A stretch of DNA of 64,000 nucleotides from Pseudomonas nunensis (GCF_024296925.1 NZ_CP101125.1:6698501-6762500); one strand, 5' to 3'; shown: positions 1-8,691, counted from the stretch's first letter. A program made the numbers and translations. Notes: a model not told the origin generated them from the sequence alone.

Positions 1-286
1 GCACCTGCTGACCGAAGAAGGCATCGCCTATCTGTACAAGGCGCGCTCGCTGGAAGAACGCCAGGCGATGATCGCGGCGGTCGCGGGTGTCACGGTGATC
101 GGCATGCGCCACAACCCGAAAGACACCGCGCGCATGCGCCGCGAAGGCTTGATCGCCTTGCCCGAAGACCTCGGCATCCGCCGCACCGACGCCACCCGTG
201 AACTGCTCGCGGCGAAAAGCGTGGCCGATCTGGTGGAGTGGTCCGGTGGCCTCTACAACCCGCCCGCCAAGTTCAGGAGCTGGTAA
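1..286 (+). CDS. mdcA: Malonate decarboxylase alpha subunit, C-terminal part
   Basis: Only the last 94 codons are in the window; the reading frame is open from base 2. MdcA is the acetyl-S-ACP:malonate ACP transferase (CoA-transferase-like) that loads malonate onto the MdcC carrier protein and releases acetate. The visible end (VTVIGMRHNPKDTARMRREG, then LVEWSGGLYNPPAKFRSW) fits the family C-terminus. The stop codon abuts the mdcB ATG with no gap, the first of a chain of touching or overlapping genes. The call rests mainly on the unmistakable mdcBCDEGH order that follows. Confidence 0.9.
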   Translation, partial: HLLTEEGIAYLYKARSLEERQAMIAAVAGVTVIGMRHNPKDTARMRREGLIALPEDLGIRRTDATRELLAAKSVADLVEWSGGLYNPPAKFRSW

Positions 287-1138
287 ATGCACGCACTTAA
301 CCTGCAACCCAAAACACTGACCCTGGCTGATCGGCTGGCGGATCTGGCGGTGGACGCACTGATCGATGAAGCGGACCTGTCGCCGAAACCGGCGCTGGTG
401 GACCGTCGCGGCAATGGCGCCCATACCGATTTGCACCTCGGGCTTATGCACGCTTCGGCGCTGTCTCTGTGGCCGGCGTTCAAGGAAATGGCGGAAGCTG
501 CTATCGAATTTGGCGAGGTTGGATTGCCGTTGCGCGAAGCCCTCGGGCGGATCGGCCGGGAAGGGGAGCAAGCGATGCTCGCCACTACCAGCGGTGTGAA
601 TACTCATCGCGGGGCGATTTGGGCTTTGGGGCTGTTGGTCGCAGCGGCCGCACTTGAAAACACCAACGCCAGCGCCGTCACTCTGTACGCCGCACGTCTG
701 GCTTTGCTCGACGACCGTTTCGCTCCACGTCCTCTAAGCCACGGCGCCCAAGTCGCCCAACGCTACGGCGCACGCGGCGCCCGTGAAGAAGCGCAGCTTG
801 GTTTCCCTTCCGTGCTGCATCGCGCACTGCCCCAACTCCATCGCAGCCGCGCCCTGGGCCACGGCGAACAGAACGCGCGCCTCGATGCCTTGCTCGCGAT
901 CATGACCCAACTGGCGGACACCTGTGTGCTCTACCGCGCCGGCGAACAAGGCCTGCAAACCATGCAACGCGGCGCACAAGCCGTGCTCGACGCGGGCGGC
1001 AGTGCCAGCCTCGGCGGTCGTCGGCGTTTGCATGAACTGGACGAACAATTAATCGCGTTGAACGCCTCGCCGGGCGGCGCTGCTGATTTGCTCGCCGCTT
1101 GCCTGTTCATCGACCGCATCGAATCCGGAGCTTTCTGA
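287..1138 (+). CDS. mdcB: Triphosphoribosyl-dephospho-CoA synthase MdcB
   Basis: 283 residues, the normal size for the CitG/MdcB family. The enzyme makes 2'-(5''-triphosphoribosyl)-3'-dephospho-CoA, the prosthetic-group precursor that MdcG transfers to the MdcC carrier protein. The sequence has the family's central polar segment ([20 protein letters not shown], about residues 103-122) and a C-terminal region with [12 protein letters not shown] (about 206-217). The ATG follows the mdcA stop directly and the TGA overlaps the mdcC ATG by one base, so translation is probably coupled. Confidence 0.92.
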   Translation: MHALNLQPKTLTLADRLADLAVDALIDEADLSPKPALVDRRGNGAHTDLHLGLMHASALSLWPAFKEMAEAAIEFGEVGLPLREALGRIGREGEQAMLATTSGVNTHRGAIWALGLLVAAAALENTNASAVTLYAARLALLDDRFAPRPLSHGAQVAQRYGARGAREEAQLGFPSVLHRALPQLHRSRALGHGEQNARLDALLAIMTQLADTCVLYRAGEQGLQTMQRGAQAVLDAGGSASLGGRRRLHELDEQLIALNASPGGAADLLAACLFIDRIESGAF

Positions 1139-1437
1139 TGGAAACCTTATCCTTTGAATTCCCCGCCGGGCAGCCGCCCCGGGGCCGGACGCTGGTGGGC
1201 TGTGTCGGCTCGGGCGATCTGGAAGTGCTGATCGAACCGGGTCAGGCCGGCAAGCTGACCATCCAGGTGCAGACCTCGGTGAATGGCGCCGAACAACGCT
1301 GGCAGCATCTGTTTGCGCGGATGTTCGACGGGCAGACCCCGCCGGCGATGGCGATTGATATCCACGACTTCGGCGCGACGCCGGGCGTGGTGCGCTTGCG
1401 TCTGGAACAAGGCTTTGAGGAGATTGGCCATGACTGA
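1138..1437 (+). CDS. mdcC: Malonate decarboxylase acyl carrier protein (delta subunit) MdcC
   Basis: 99 residues. It is the carrier that holds the malonyl and acetyl groups during decarboxylation. The prosthetic-group serine is visible as Ser25 in VGCVGSGDLEVL, the position known in the family. An upstream in-frame ATG at 1099 would add 13 residues inside mdcB; the ATG at 1138 (METLSFEFP) overlaps the mdcB stop and gives the family length, so it was chosen. The end overlaps the start of mdcD by eight bases. Confidence 0.93.
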   Translation: METLSFEFPAGQPPRGRTLVGCVGSGDLEVLIEPGQAGKLTIQVQTSVNGAEQRWQHLFARMFDGQTPPAMAIDIHDFGATPGVVRLRLEQGFEEIGHD

Positions 1438-2272
1438 TCTCCTAAACAAACACAGCTTCGTCGAACTCGGCGCCCGGCAACGGGCGAAAGCCTTGCTCGA
1501 CGCCGGCACCTTCCGCGAATTGCTCGATCCGTTTCAGCGAATCATGTCGCCATGGCTCTCGCGCCAAGGCGTGGTGCCGCAAGCCGATGACGGCGTAGTG
1601 ATCGCCAAGGGCAGCATCGGCGGATTGCCGGTGGTGATCGCCGCGATTGAAGGTTCGTTTCAGGGCGGCAGCCTCGGCGAAGTCGGCGGGGCGAAGATGG
1701 CCGGTGCGCTGGAACTGGCAGCGGAAGACAACCGCAAAGGCATTCCGACCCGCGCCGTGCTGTTGCTGGAAACCGGTGGCGTGCGCTTGCAGGAAGCCAA
1801 TCTCGGGTTGGCGGCGATTGCGGATATTCACGCGGCGATTGTCGATCTGCGTCAGTACCAACCGGTGGTTGGCGTGGTGGCGGGCAGCGTCGGTTGCTTT
1901 GGCGGGATGTCGATTGCCGCCGGGTTGTGCAGTTATTTGCTGGTGACCCAGGAAGCGCGGCTTGGTTTGAACGGCCCGCAGGTGATCGAGCAGGAAGCCG
2001 GGATTGAGGAATACGACTCCCGGGATCGTCCTTTCATCTGGAGCCTGACCGGTGGCGAGCAACGCTTTGCCAGTGGTTTGGTGGATCGGTATGCCGCCGA
2101 TGATGTGGCAGAGATTCAGCAGCAGGTCAGCGAATTGCTCAAGCAAGGCGTGCCCGCGAAGCAGCGTAGCCAACAATCCGAACTGTTCCTGCAACGCTTG
2201 GCGCGTCTGGATGCCGAGCCGCAAATCGAGCCGTCGGTGGTTCGCGATCTGTATCAAGGAGAGGGCGCATGA
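1430..2272 (+). CDS. mdcD: Malonate decarboxylase beta subunit MdcD
   Basis: 280 residues. With MdcE it forms the carboxylase-like part that decarboxylates malonyl-S-ACP to acetyl-S-ACP in biotin-independent malonate decarboxylase. It shows a crotonase/carboxyltransferase fold pattern: GGSLGEVGGAKMAGALELA (about residues 80-98), a glycine-rich stretch GVVAGSVGCFGGMSIAAG (about 147-164) and LGLNGPQVIEQEAG. The longer frame open from 1283 is not used: the ATG at 1430 lies within the end of mdcC and starts MTDLLNKHSF, as in homologues. The stop overlaps mdcE by four bases (ATGA). Confidence 0.93.
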   Translation: MTDLLNKHSFVELGARQRAKALLDAGTFRELLDPFQRIMSPWLSRQGVVPQADDGVVIAKGSIGGLPVVIAAIEGSFQGGSLGEVGGAKMAGALELAAEDNRKGIPTRAVLLLETGGVRLQEANLGLAAIADIHAAIVDLRQYQPVVGVVAGSVGCFGGMSIAAGLCSYLLVTQEARLGLNGPQVIEQEAGIEEYDSRDRPFIWSLTGGEQRFASGLVDRYAADDVAEIQQQVSELLKQGVPAKQRSQQSELFLQRLARLDAEPQIEPSVVRDLYQGEGA

Positions 2273-3057
2273 GAGGTTTGAACTGGTTCAATGCTTTGAG
2301 TGCTGGCGCCAAACCAGTCGAGGGTTTGCCGGCTTCTTTGAAGGTTGCCGACGGCGTGTTGGGCGACCAATCGGTGCGCTTTATTGCGGTGGTAACTGAC
2401 CCCGACAACCGCTTCGCTCGCGCTCGCAATGGCGAGGTCGGATTGCTCGAAGGTTGGGGTTTGGCCAAAGCCGTGGATGAAGTCATTGCTGCCGACAGCG
2501 ATAAAACGCGAAAGCGCGCCTTGATCGCCATCGTCGATGTACCGAGCCAAGCCTATGGCCGTCGCGAGGAAGCTCTCGGGATTCATCAGGCGTTGGCGGG
2601 AGCGGCGGACAGTTACGCTCGTGCACGTTTGGCCGGTCACGCGGTGATTGGTCTGCTGGTGGGCAAGGCGATGTCCGGGGCGTTTCTCGCTCACGGGTAT
2701 CAGGCCAATCGCCTGATCGCCCTGCGCGATCCGGGCGTGATGGTGCATGCGATGGGCAAGGCTTCAGCGGCGCGGGTGACCTTGCGCAGCGTTGAAGAAC
2801 TCGAAGCCCTGGCCGCCAGCGTGCCGCCGATGGCGTATGACATCGACAGCTACGCGAGCCTCGGTTTGCTTTGGGAAACCTTGTCGGTGGAGAAGATCGA
2901 ACAGCCGACGGCGCAGGATCTTTCCCGCGTGACGGAATGCCTGAATCAGGCGATCAGCGATGTCGCCGCAAGCGGTCGCGACCTGAGCAGTCGCTTGGGC
3001 GCCAGCAACCGCGCGGCATCAAGCAAGGTTCGCGAACTGTTGAGAGCGCAGTGGTGA
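2269..3057 (+). CDS. mdcE: Malonate decarboxylase gamma subunit MdcE
   Basis: 262 residues, partner of MdcD in the decarboxylation step. Visible features are VDVPSQAYGRREEALGIHQA (about residues 88-107) and the oxyanion-hole type glycine-rich stretch GLLVGKAMSGAFLAHGYQAN (about 128-147), both usual in MdcE. It starts at an ATGA overlap with mdcD after AAGGAGAG, a strong ribosome-binding site. The stop overlaps the GTG start of mdcG. Confidence 0.93.
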   Translation: MRGLNWFNALSAGAKPVEGLPASLKVADGVLGDQSVRFIAVVTDPDNRFARARNGEVGLLEGWGLAKAVDEVIAADSDKTRKRALIAIVDVPSQAYGRREEALGIHQALAGAADSYARARLAGHAVIGLLVGKAMSGAFLAHGYQANRLIALRDPGVMVHAMGKASAARVTLRSVEELEALAASVPPMAYDIDSYASLGLLWETLSVEKIEQPTAQDLSRVTECLNQAISDVAASGRDLSSRLGASNRAASSKVRELLRAQW

Positions 3058-3671
3058 ATACGTTTCTGGCGCACGACTTGCTCTGGGGCATGACCCCGGC
3101 GCAGTTGCCTGCGGATGCGCCGTTGTGGGCGATTCAGTCGCTTGGCTCCGGTCAGCCTGTGGTGGTTCGGCGTGCGTTGAGCGCGCCGGGTCAGGTCGCG
3201 GTCGGAGTGCGTGGGCCATTGCGCGAGCAGCGTTATGCGACGGTGATGTCGGTGGATTCGATTCAGCGTCGGGTCACACCGGAAGAGATTTGCCATGCCT
3301 CGATTGATCGGGATCTGCCGGCCTTGCGCGCCTTGTCGCAACTGCGGGCGATGCTGGATGCCAGCGGTTGGATTTGGGGCATCAGCGGTAGCGCCGGGTT
3401 CGAATTGGCCAGCGGTGTTGAAGCACTGCATGAGCGCAGCGATCTCGACTTGATCCTGCGCACACCGCAACCGCTGGACCGTGAACAAGCTCGGGAGTGG
3501 GTGAGGATTTTTGATACCTGCGCCTGCCAAGTGGACATGCAATTACAAACGCCTTTGGGTGCGGTTGCCTTACGTGAATGGGCCAGCCCTGCACGTCGGG
3601 TGCTGCTGAAAAATGCCCGCGAAGCCTGCCTGGTGATCGATCCGTGGAACCCACAGGAGCAAGCCGCATGA
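3054..3671 (+). CDS. mdcG: Phosphoribosyl-dephospho-CoA transferase MdcG
   Basis: 205 residues from a GTG start. It attaches the prosthetic group made by MdcB to Ser25 of MdcC. The nucleotidyltransferase signature is clear: GISGSAGFELASGVEALHER followed by SDLDLILR (about residues 106-135), with the two Asp residues expected to bind metal. The frame is open further upstream inside mdcE, but the only starts at the junction are adjacent GTG codons at 3051 and 3054. The GTGA at 3054 overlaps the mdcE stop, the same pattern as the rest of the operon. Confidence 0.9.
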   Translation: MNTFLAHDLLWGMTPAQLPADAPLWAIQSLGSGQPVVVRRALSAPGQVAVGVRGPLREQRYATVMSVDSIQRRVTPEEICHASIDRDLPALRALSQLRAMLDASGWIWGISGSAGFELASGVEALHERSDLDLILRTPQPLDREQAREWVRIFDTCACQVDMQLQTPLGAVALREWASPARRVLLKNAREACLVIDPWNPQEQAA

Positions 3672-4579
3672 GCAGCCTGCTGGTGTTCCCCGGCCAGGGC
3701 GCGCAGCAGCCGGGCATGCTGCAGCGTTTGCCTCGGGAAACGCTGAACGAGGCGAGTGAGGTCCTGGGCGAAGACGCGTTGCTGCTGGATTCTGCCGAGG
3801 CGCTGAAGTCGACGCGGGCGGTTCAGCTGTGCTTGCTGATCGCTGGCGTCGCGGCTTCACGGCAATTGCAGGCACCAGCGGATTACGTGGCGGGATTGTC
3901 CATAGGCGCGTATCCGGCGGCGGTGGTCGCTGGCGCGTTGAGCTTCAGCGATGCGCTGCATCTGGTCAGCCTGCGCGGTGAACTGATGCAGCAGGCTTAT
4001 CCACAGGGCTATGGCATGACTGCGATCATCGGTCTGGATTTATCCACCGTGGAAGCATTGCTGGCGCAGGTTCACAGCGACGAAACACCCGTGTACCTGG
4101 CCAATATCAACGCCGATAACCAGGTGGTGATTGCCGGCAGTGACGAAGGGATGAAAGCCGTGGCGCTGTTGGCGAAAAGTCGCGGTGCCGGGTTGGCCAA
4201 ACGCTTGGCGGTCAGCGTGCCGTCGCACTGTCCTTTGTTGGACGCCCCGGCCAAAACCCTGGCCGAAGCCTTCGCCAAAGTGACACTCAAAACACCGACG
4301 ATGGGTTACCTGAGCGGCAGTCGCGCCCGGCCCATCGTCAACATCGAAGCCCTGCGCGATGACCTCGCTTTCAACATGTGCCGCGTCGTCGATTGGCGCG
4401 GCACGGTGCAAAGCGCCTACGAGCGTGGCGTGCGTTTACACATCGAACTGCCGCCCGGTGCGGTGTTGACCGGGCTGGCGCGCCGGGTGTTCGAGCAGGG
4501 CACCGTGATTGCCTTCGACGGTGCTCGGCTGGATACCTTGCAAGCGCTGTTGCGTGAGGAGGGAAGCCGCCAACTTTAG
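3668..4579 (+). CDS. mdcH: Malonyl-CoA:ACP transacylase-type subunit MdcH
   Basis: 303 residues, FabD-like. It primes the decarboxylase by moving malonyl from malonyl-CoA to the MdcC carrier. It has the N-terminal FPGQGAQQPGML, the nucleophile elbow GLSIGAY (Ser at about 78) and the catalytic His in VPSHCPLL (about 198). GLSIG instead of the GHSLG of FabD, together with its place at the end of the mdc cluster, supports MdcH rather than fatty acid synthesis. The ATG at 3668 overlaps the mdcG stop; the frame extends upstream only inside mdcG. Confidence 0.92.
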   Translation: MSSLLVFPGQGAQQPGMLQRLPRETLNEASEVLGEDALLLDSAEALKSTRAVQLCLLIAGVAASRQLQAPADYVAGLSIGAYPAAVVAGALSFSDALHLVSLRGELMQQAYPQGYGMTAIIGLDLSTVEALLAQVHSDETPVYLANINADNQVVIAGSDEGMKAVALLAKSRGAGLAKRLAVSVPSHCPLLDAPAKTLAEAFAKVTLKTPTMGYLSGSRARPIVNIEALRDDLAFNMCRVVDWRGTVQSAYERGVRLHIELPPGAVLTGLARRVFEQGTVIAFDGARLDTLQALLREEGSRQL

Positions 4580-4646
4580 AACACCGACTCAGGCTTGCGA
4601 AGCACAAAAACAACAACTTCGACGATGCACTTTGAGGACTACAACA

Positions 4647-5063
4647 ATGATTATTTACGGTGTGGCGCTGTTGGCGATCTGTACGCTGGCAGGGGTGATC
4701 ATGGGCGATGCCCTAGGCATGTTATTGGGCGTGAAGTCTAACGTCGGCGGGGTCGGGATCGCGATGATCCTGTTGATCTGCGCGCGGTTGTACATGCAAA
4801 AACGCGGCGGCATGACCAAGGATTGCGAGATGGGCGTCGGCTTCTGGGGCGCGATGTATATTCCAGTCGTCGTAGCGATGGCGGCGCAACAGAACGTCGT
4901 GACCGCGTTGCACGGTGGCCCGGTTGCCGTGTTGGCAGCCATCGGTTCGGTGGTGATTTGCGGCTGCACCATTGCGCTGATCAGCCGGACTCACAAAGGC
5001 GAACCTTTGCCCGATGAACCGGCGGAAGTGACCCCGCTCGGCACCCCAGTAGGAGGTCGCTGA
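4647..5063 (+). CDS. madL: Malonate transporter subunit MadL
   Basis: 138 residues with about four hydrophobic segments (near 1-22, 28-48, 68-85, 90-112). MadL and MadM together form the malonate:Na+ symporter known from Malonomonas and Pseudomonas malonate clusters. The MIIYGVALLAICTLAGVIMG start at 4647 was preferred over the longer frame from 4509, which runs inside mdcH. The 67-base gap after mdcH is the only sizeable gap in the operon and shows no terminator. The stop is one base before the madM ATG. Confidence 0.9.
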   Translation: MIIYGVALLAICTLAGVIMGDALGMLLGVKSNVGGVGIAMILLICARLYMQKRGGMTKDCEMGVGFWGAMYIPVVVAMAAQQNVVTALHGGPVAVLAAIGSVVICGCTIALISRTHKGEPLPDEPAEVTPLGTPVGGR

Positions 5064-5064
5064 T

Positions 5065-5829
5065 ATGTGGGAACTCATTGATAAAGGCCTGACCGCCAAT
5101 GGTCTGGTCACCGCATTCGCATTCGTCGGCATCATCATGTGGGTGTCGGTGGTGTTGTCCAAACGCCTGACCTACGGGCGGATTCACGGCTCGGCGATTG
5201 CCATCGTCATCGGCCTGGTGCTGGCCTGGGTCGGCGGCACCATGACCGGCGGGCAAAAAGGTTTGGCGGATCTGTCGTTGTTCTCCGGCATCGGTTTGAT
5301 GGGCGGCGCCATGCTGCGGGATTTCGCCATCGTCGCCACGGCGTTCGAAGTGCAAGCCACCGAAGCGAAAAAGGCCGGGTTGGTCGGCGCGATTGCGCTG
5401 CTGCTCGGCACGGTGCTGCCGTTCATTGTCGGCGCGAGCATTGCCTGGGCCTTCGGTTATCGCGATGCGATCAGCATGACCACCATCGGCGCGGGCGCGG
5501 TGACGTACATCGTCGGGCCGGTGACCGGGGCGGCGATTGGTGCCAGTTCGGATGTGGTGGCGTTGTCGATTGCTACCGGGTTGATCAAGGCGATTCTGGT
5601 AATGGTCGGCACGCCGATGGCGGCGAAATGGATGGGCCTGGATAACCCGCGTTCGGCGATGGTGTTTGGCGGGTTGGCCGGGACCGTGAGTGGTGTGACG
5701 GCGGGGCTGGCGGCGACGGATCGGCGGTTGGTGCCTTATGGGGCGTTGACGGCGACTTTCCATACCGGGCTTGGGTGCCTGCTTGGGCCTTCGTTGTTGT
5801 ACTTCATTGTTCGCGGGATTGTGGGGTAG
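5065..5829 (+). CDS. madM: Malonate transporter subunit MadM
   Basis: 254 residues, strongly hydrophobic, with roughly eight to nine membrane segments and glycine-rich turns (GGTMTGGQKGLADLSLFSGIG, in two halves about residues 54-75; ITTIGAGAVTYIVGPVTGA near 140-160). It pairs with MadL to import malonate. AGGAGG lies eight bases before the ATG. It is the last gene of the operon and is followed by a REP pair, then the convergent mdcR. Confidence 0.9.
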   Translation: MWELIDKGLTANGLVTAFAFVGIIMWVSVVLSKRLTYGRIHGSAIAIVIGLVLAWVGGTMTGGQKGLADLSLFSGIGLMGGAMLRDFAIVATAFEVQATEAKKAGLVGAIALLLGTVLPFIVGASIAWAFGYRDAISMTTIGAGAVTYIVGPVTGAAIGASSDVVALSIATGLIKAILVMVGTPMAAKWMGLDNPRSAMVFGGLAGTVSGVTAGLAATDRRLVPYGALTATFHTGLGCLLGPSLLYFIVRGIVG

Positions 5830-5861
5830 GGCTTTAGTTCTTTGTTGAATGTGCTGGCGCG

Positions 5862-5951
5862 TTCGCGGGCAAGCCTCGCTCCTACAGGTTGTGTGTTGTG
5901 GCCCAATCCATGGCACTCCCCAATCCCGTAGGAGCGAGGCTTGCCCGCGAA
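5862..5951. repeat. REP pair, family B (90 bp)
   Basis: Two inverted copies of the GTAGGAGCGAGGCTTGCCCG type enclosing about 40 bases. The arms are at 5862-5886 and 5927-5951. It lies between the convergent madM and mdcR genes and probably forms a transcript-end hairpin. Confidence 0.9.
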
Positions 5952-5966
5952 GGGCGCGCCACGGTC

Positions 5967-6881
5967 TCAAGCCTGGCGATTGGCATACATCCGACACTCC
6001 GCTAACAACGCCAGCAAATTCGGATCGCGCTCCTTGGCCTTCAGGAACACCACGCCAATGTGCTGCTGCAACCGGTACTTTTCCTGCAACGGAATCAGCT
6101 TCACCCGGTTCTCATACACCGCCGCAATCCTCCCCGGCAGCAACGCATAACCCACCCCCGAGCTGACCATGCTCAGCAGGGTGAAGATGTCGTTGACCTG
6201 CATCGCCACTTTTGGCTCGAACCCCGCCTGCTTGAACACTCGGATCCCGTCCTGGTGCGTGGCGAAGCCCTGGGTCAGGGTGATGAAAGTTTCGTCGCGC
6301 ACTTCCGCGAGGTCGACTTCGGCCCGTTGGGCAAACTTCGAATCCGCCGGGGTGGCGAGGAAGATGTCGTCGGAGAACAGTTGGATATGCTCGCAGTCCG
6401 GGTCGTTGATGCTGTCGTCCAGGGACACCAGGATCGCGTCGACCTCCATGTTCTTCAGTTTGTAGAGCAGATCGATGTTCGAGCCGAGGATCAGGTCGAT
6501 ATTGAGTTCGCTGCGGCGGATTTTCAGGCCCATGATCAGCTGCGGCACGGTCTTCACCGTCAACGAATACAGCGATCCAAGTTTGAAGCGTTCCGCCGAG
6601 AACCCGGCAGCTTCGCGGGTCAGGCGCACGCTTTCGACCACGTCCTGAATCAGCTTCTGCGCCCGCTCTTCCAGTACATACGCACTTTCCAGCGGCGTCA
6701 GGTTGCGGCCTTCGTGCTTGAAAAGCGGGCAGCGCAGGGCACTTTCCAGGGAATGGATGGCGCGGTGCACGCTGACATTGCTGGTCTGCAACTCGGCGGC
6801 GGCACGGGCCAGATTGCCGGTGCGCATGAAGGCAAGGAACACCTCGAGTTTTTTCAGGGTCAACTCTTCGTCGATCAGCAT
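5967..6881 (-). CDS. mdcR: LysR-family regulator of malonate genes MdcR
   Basis: 304 residues from MLIDEELTLKKLEVF. The N-terminal helix-turn-helix (FLAFMRTGNLARAAAELQTSNVSVHRAIHSL, read in two parts, about residues 13-43) is followed by a LysR substrate-binding domain. A longer frame reaches 6917 but the ATG at 6881 gives the family N-terminus. LysR regulators of this name activate mdc genes in response to malonate. It sits convergent behind the transporter genes, so its control of the mdc promoter, outside this window, is inferred from known clusters. Confidence 0.88.
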   Translation of the reverse strand: MLIDEELTLKKLEVFLAFMRTGNLARAAAELQTSNVSVHRAIHSLESALRCPLFKHEGRNLTPLESAYVLEERAQKLIQDVVESVRLTREAAGFSAERFKLGSLYSLTVKTVPQLIMGLKIRRSELNIDLILGSNIDLLYKLKNMEVDAILVSLDDSINDPDCEHIQLFSDDIFLATPADSKFAQRAEVDLAEVRDETFITLTQGFATHQDGIRVFKQAGFEPKVAMQVNDIFTLLSMVSSGVGYALLPGRIAAVYENRVKLIPLQEKYRLQQHIGVVFLKAKERDPNLLALLAECRMYANRQA

Positions 6882-6929
6882 CGTGCGGACTCTTTTTGGA
6901 ATGACCTGATTGTGCACGTAAGTGGGTTC

Positions 6930-7067
6930 TTGTAGGAGCTGTGTAGGAGCTGTGTAGGAGCTGTCGAGTGAAACGAGGCTGCGATCTTTTGATCTTCGGC
7001 ATATCCAAGGGCGCCATAAATCAAGGTCAAAAGATCGCAGCCTCGTTTCACTCGACAGCTCCTACGC
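6930..7067. repeat. REP pair, family C, with a triplicated 11-bp end
   Basis: Inverted arms of the GTAGGAGCTGTCGAGTGAAA ... GCTGCGATCTTTTGAT type. The left end has three head-to-tail copies of the 11-mer TGTAGGAGCTG (6931-6963); the right end has one. It lies in the mdcR-trhA divergent gap, so it also sits in promoter space. Confidence 0.9.
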
Positions 7068-7106
7068 CTTGCGCCATGTTGTAACGAATTTTGAGGAAAG
7101 CGATTC

Positions 7107-7724
7107 ATGTATCACGGGGAAAGATTGAACGCCTGGACGCATTTGGTCGGGGCGGTGGCGGCGACGGTCGGGGTGGTGTGGATGCTGGTGATCGCCAGCA
7201 TGGACGGCAGCCCGTGGAAGATTGTCAGCGTGGCGATTTACGGATTTACGTTGATGGTGCTCTACAGCGCCTCGACCGTGTACCACAGCGTGCGCGGGCG
7301 CAAGAAAGAGATCATGCAGAAGGTTGATCACTTTTCGATCTATCTGCTGATCGCCGGCAGCTACACGCCATTCTGCCTGGTGACCCTGCGCGGGCCGTGG
7401 GGCTGGACGTTGTTCGGGATTGTCTGGGGGCTGGCGCTGATCGGCATCCTGCAAGAGATCAAGCCGCGTTCGGAAGCGCGGATTTTGTCGATCGTGATCT
7501 ACGCGGTGATGGGCTGGATCGTGCTGGTGGCGGTCAAGCCGCTGCTGGCGGCACTCGGCAGCACAGGTTTTGCGTGGCTGGCGTCGGGCGGGGTGTTGTA
7601 CACCGTGGGGATTATCTTTTTCGCCCTGGACCATCGCCTGCGGCATGCCCATGGGATCTGGCATTTGTTCGTGATTGCGGGGAGCTTGCTGCACTTTGTG
7701 GCGATATTGTTTTATGTCTTGTAG
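7107..7724 (+). CDS. trhA: Haemolysin III / PAQR-family membrane protein TrhA
   Basis: 205 residues, seven predicted membrane segments. PAQR-type histidine and polar motifs are visible: WTHLVGAV (about residues 11-18), TVYHSV (58-63), DHFSIYLLIAGSYTPFCL (75-92) and the C-terminal DHRLRHAHGIWHLFVIAGSLLHF (about 176-198). The family (YqfA/TrhA) is linked to membrane homeostasis; the haemolysin name is historical. GAGGAAAG precedes the ATG. The last 13 bases overlap the end of the convergent LysR gene. Confidence 0.88.
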   Translation: MYHGERLNAWTHLVGAVAATVGVVWMLVIASMDGSPWKIVSVAIYGFTLMVLYSASTVYHSVRGRKKEIMQKVDHFSIYLLIAGSYTPFCLVTLRGPWGWTLFGIVWGLALIGILQEIKPRSEARILSIVIYAVMGWIVLVAVKPLLAALGSTGFAWLASGGVLYTVGIIFFALDHRLRHAHGIWHLFVIAGSLLHFVAILFYVL

Positions 7725-8665
7725 ACCGCGTTGTGGCCATTCGCGGGCAAGCCCGCTCCCACAATCAAGCGATCCAGCTGCGCCTGCGCCCGTCGGCTGA
7801 AGACCTGCAACAAGTCGCTTAAGGTGTGGGGCGGCGGTTCGTCGGCTCGGGTCACGGCGTACAGGATGATCGGCAGCGCCGGCGCCAGGGGGCGAATCGC
7901 GGTGGTGGCGGGGGAGGCCCCGAGCGCGGTGAACGGGTCGATGACGGCTAACCCGGCTCCGGACTCCACCATCGCTCGTGCCAGCGAATAGGTCTGCACG
8001 GCGATGCGCACCCGGGGTGGCGGATCGACTGCTTCAAGGTAGCTGTCGAGCCTGGCGGCCAGCGGGTCGGCGCTGGACAGGCCGATCAGTGGCGCACCAG
8101 CCAGCTCAATCAATGGCAACGGTTGGCCGTGGCTGGCGACGGGCCAATAGCCCAGCGGCGCCAGCGCCACCAGCATTCCACTGGCCAGGGTTTGCGCCTT
8201 CAACCCCGGATGATCCGGCGGCTGCAACGTCAGGGCGACATCCACTTCGCGCATCAACAGGTTCTGCATCAGCTCACGGCTATGGGCACTGGACAGTTCG
8301 CAAACAATGTCCGGGTAACGTTGCGTCCACTCGTTGATCGCCGGTGGCAGCAGCGACAGCGCCAACGCCGGGATCGCGCCGATCCGCAGGCTGTGGCCCG
8401 GCTCACGGCGCAGGCTCTGGGCCAGGCGCCGCACGCCTTGCAGGCTTTCGGTGACTTTATCGACCTCGCGCTCAAGCTCCAGCGCTTCGGGCGTGGCCTG
8501 CAATTTACCGCGCACCCGCAGAAACAACGCAAAGCCCAATTGCTGTTCGGCGTGTTGCAGCACTTTGCTCACTGCCGGCTGCGAGACGTGCAGCAACTGT
8601 GCGGCGCCACTGACCGACCCGGTCTGGCGAATGGCTTGGAAAATCTCGATGTGGCGCAGGCGCAT
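7712..8665 (-). CDS. LysR-family regulator, probable regulator of the divergent amino-acid operon
   Basis: 317 residues. The N-terminal helix-turn-helix is MRLRHIEIFQAIRQTGSVSG...QPAVSKVLQHAE (residues 1-42), followed by a type-2 periplasmic-binding-like effector domain. It is divergent from the D-amino-acid dehydrogenase gene, and the 107-bp gap holds a LysR-type T-N11-A inverted repeat at 8673-8691. The last 15 or so residues (RLIVGAGLPANGHNAVYKT region) are read from a single REP element at 7740-7763, and the stop lies inside trhA; an older stop was probably lost when the REP arrived. Effector unknown. Confidence 0.85.
   Translation of the reverse strand: MRLRHIEIFQAIRQTGSVSGAAQLLHVSQPAVSKVLQHAEQQLGFALFLRVRGKLQATPEALELEREVDKVTESLQGVRRLAQSLRREPGHSLRIGAIPALALSLLPPAINEWTQRYPDIVCELSSAHSRELMQNLLMREVDVALTLQPPDHPGLKAQTLASGMLVALAPLGYWPVASHGQPLPLIELAGAPLIGLSSADPLAARLDSYLEAVDPPPRVRIAVQTYSLARAMVESGAGLAVIDPFTALGASPATTAIRPLAPALPIILYAVTRADEPPPHTLSDLLQVFSRRAQAQLDRLIVGAGLPANGHNAVYKT
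7740..7763. repeat. Single REP, family A/B mosaic
   Basis: One arm only (TTCGCGGGCAAGCCCGCTCC type), inside the 3' end of the LysR gene. No inverted partner is seen within 150 bases. Confidence 0.8.
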
Positions 8666-8672
8666 GGCAAGT

Positions 8673-8691
8673 CCATAACCTTTGTTTATGG
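8673..8691. promoter_or_regulatory. Probable LysR operator (CCATAA-N7-TTATGG)
   Basis: A perfect 6-bp-arm inverted repeat containing the T-N11-A pattern of LysR sites. It lies just upstream of the LysR start and within the 107-bp divergent gap to the D-amino-acid dehydrogenase gene. Function is inferred from position and symmetry. Confidence 0.55.

Noticed and set aside
3668..4579. fabD (fatty acid malonyl transferase)
   Set aside because: The fold is the same, but GLSIG and the tight overlap with mdcG place it as mdcH.
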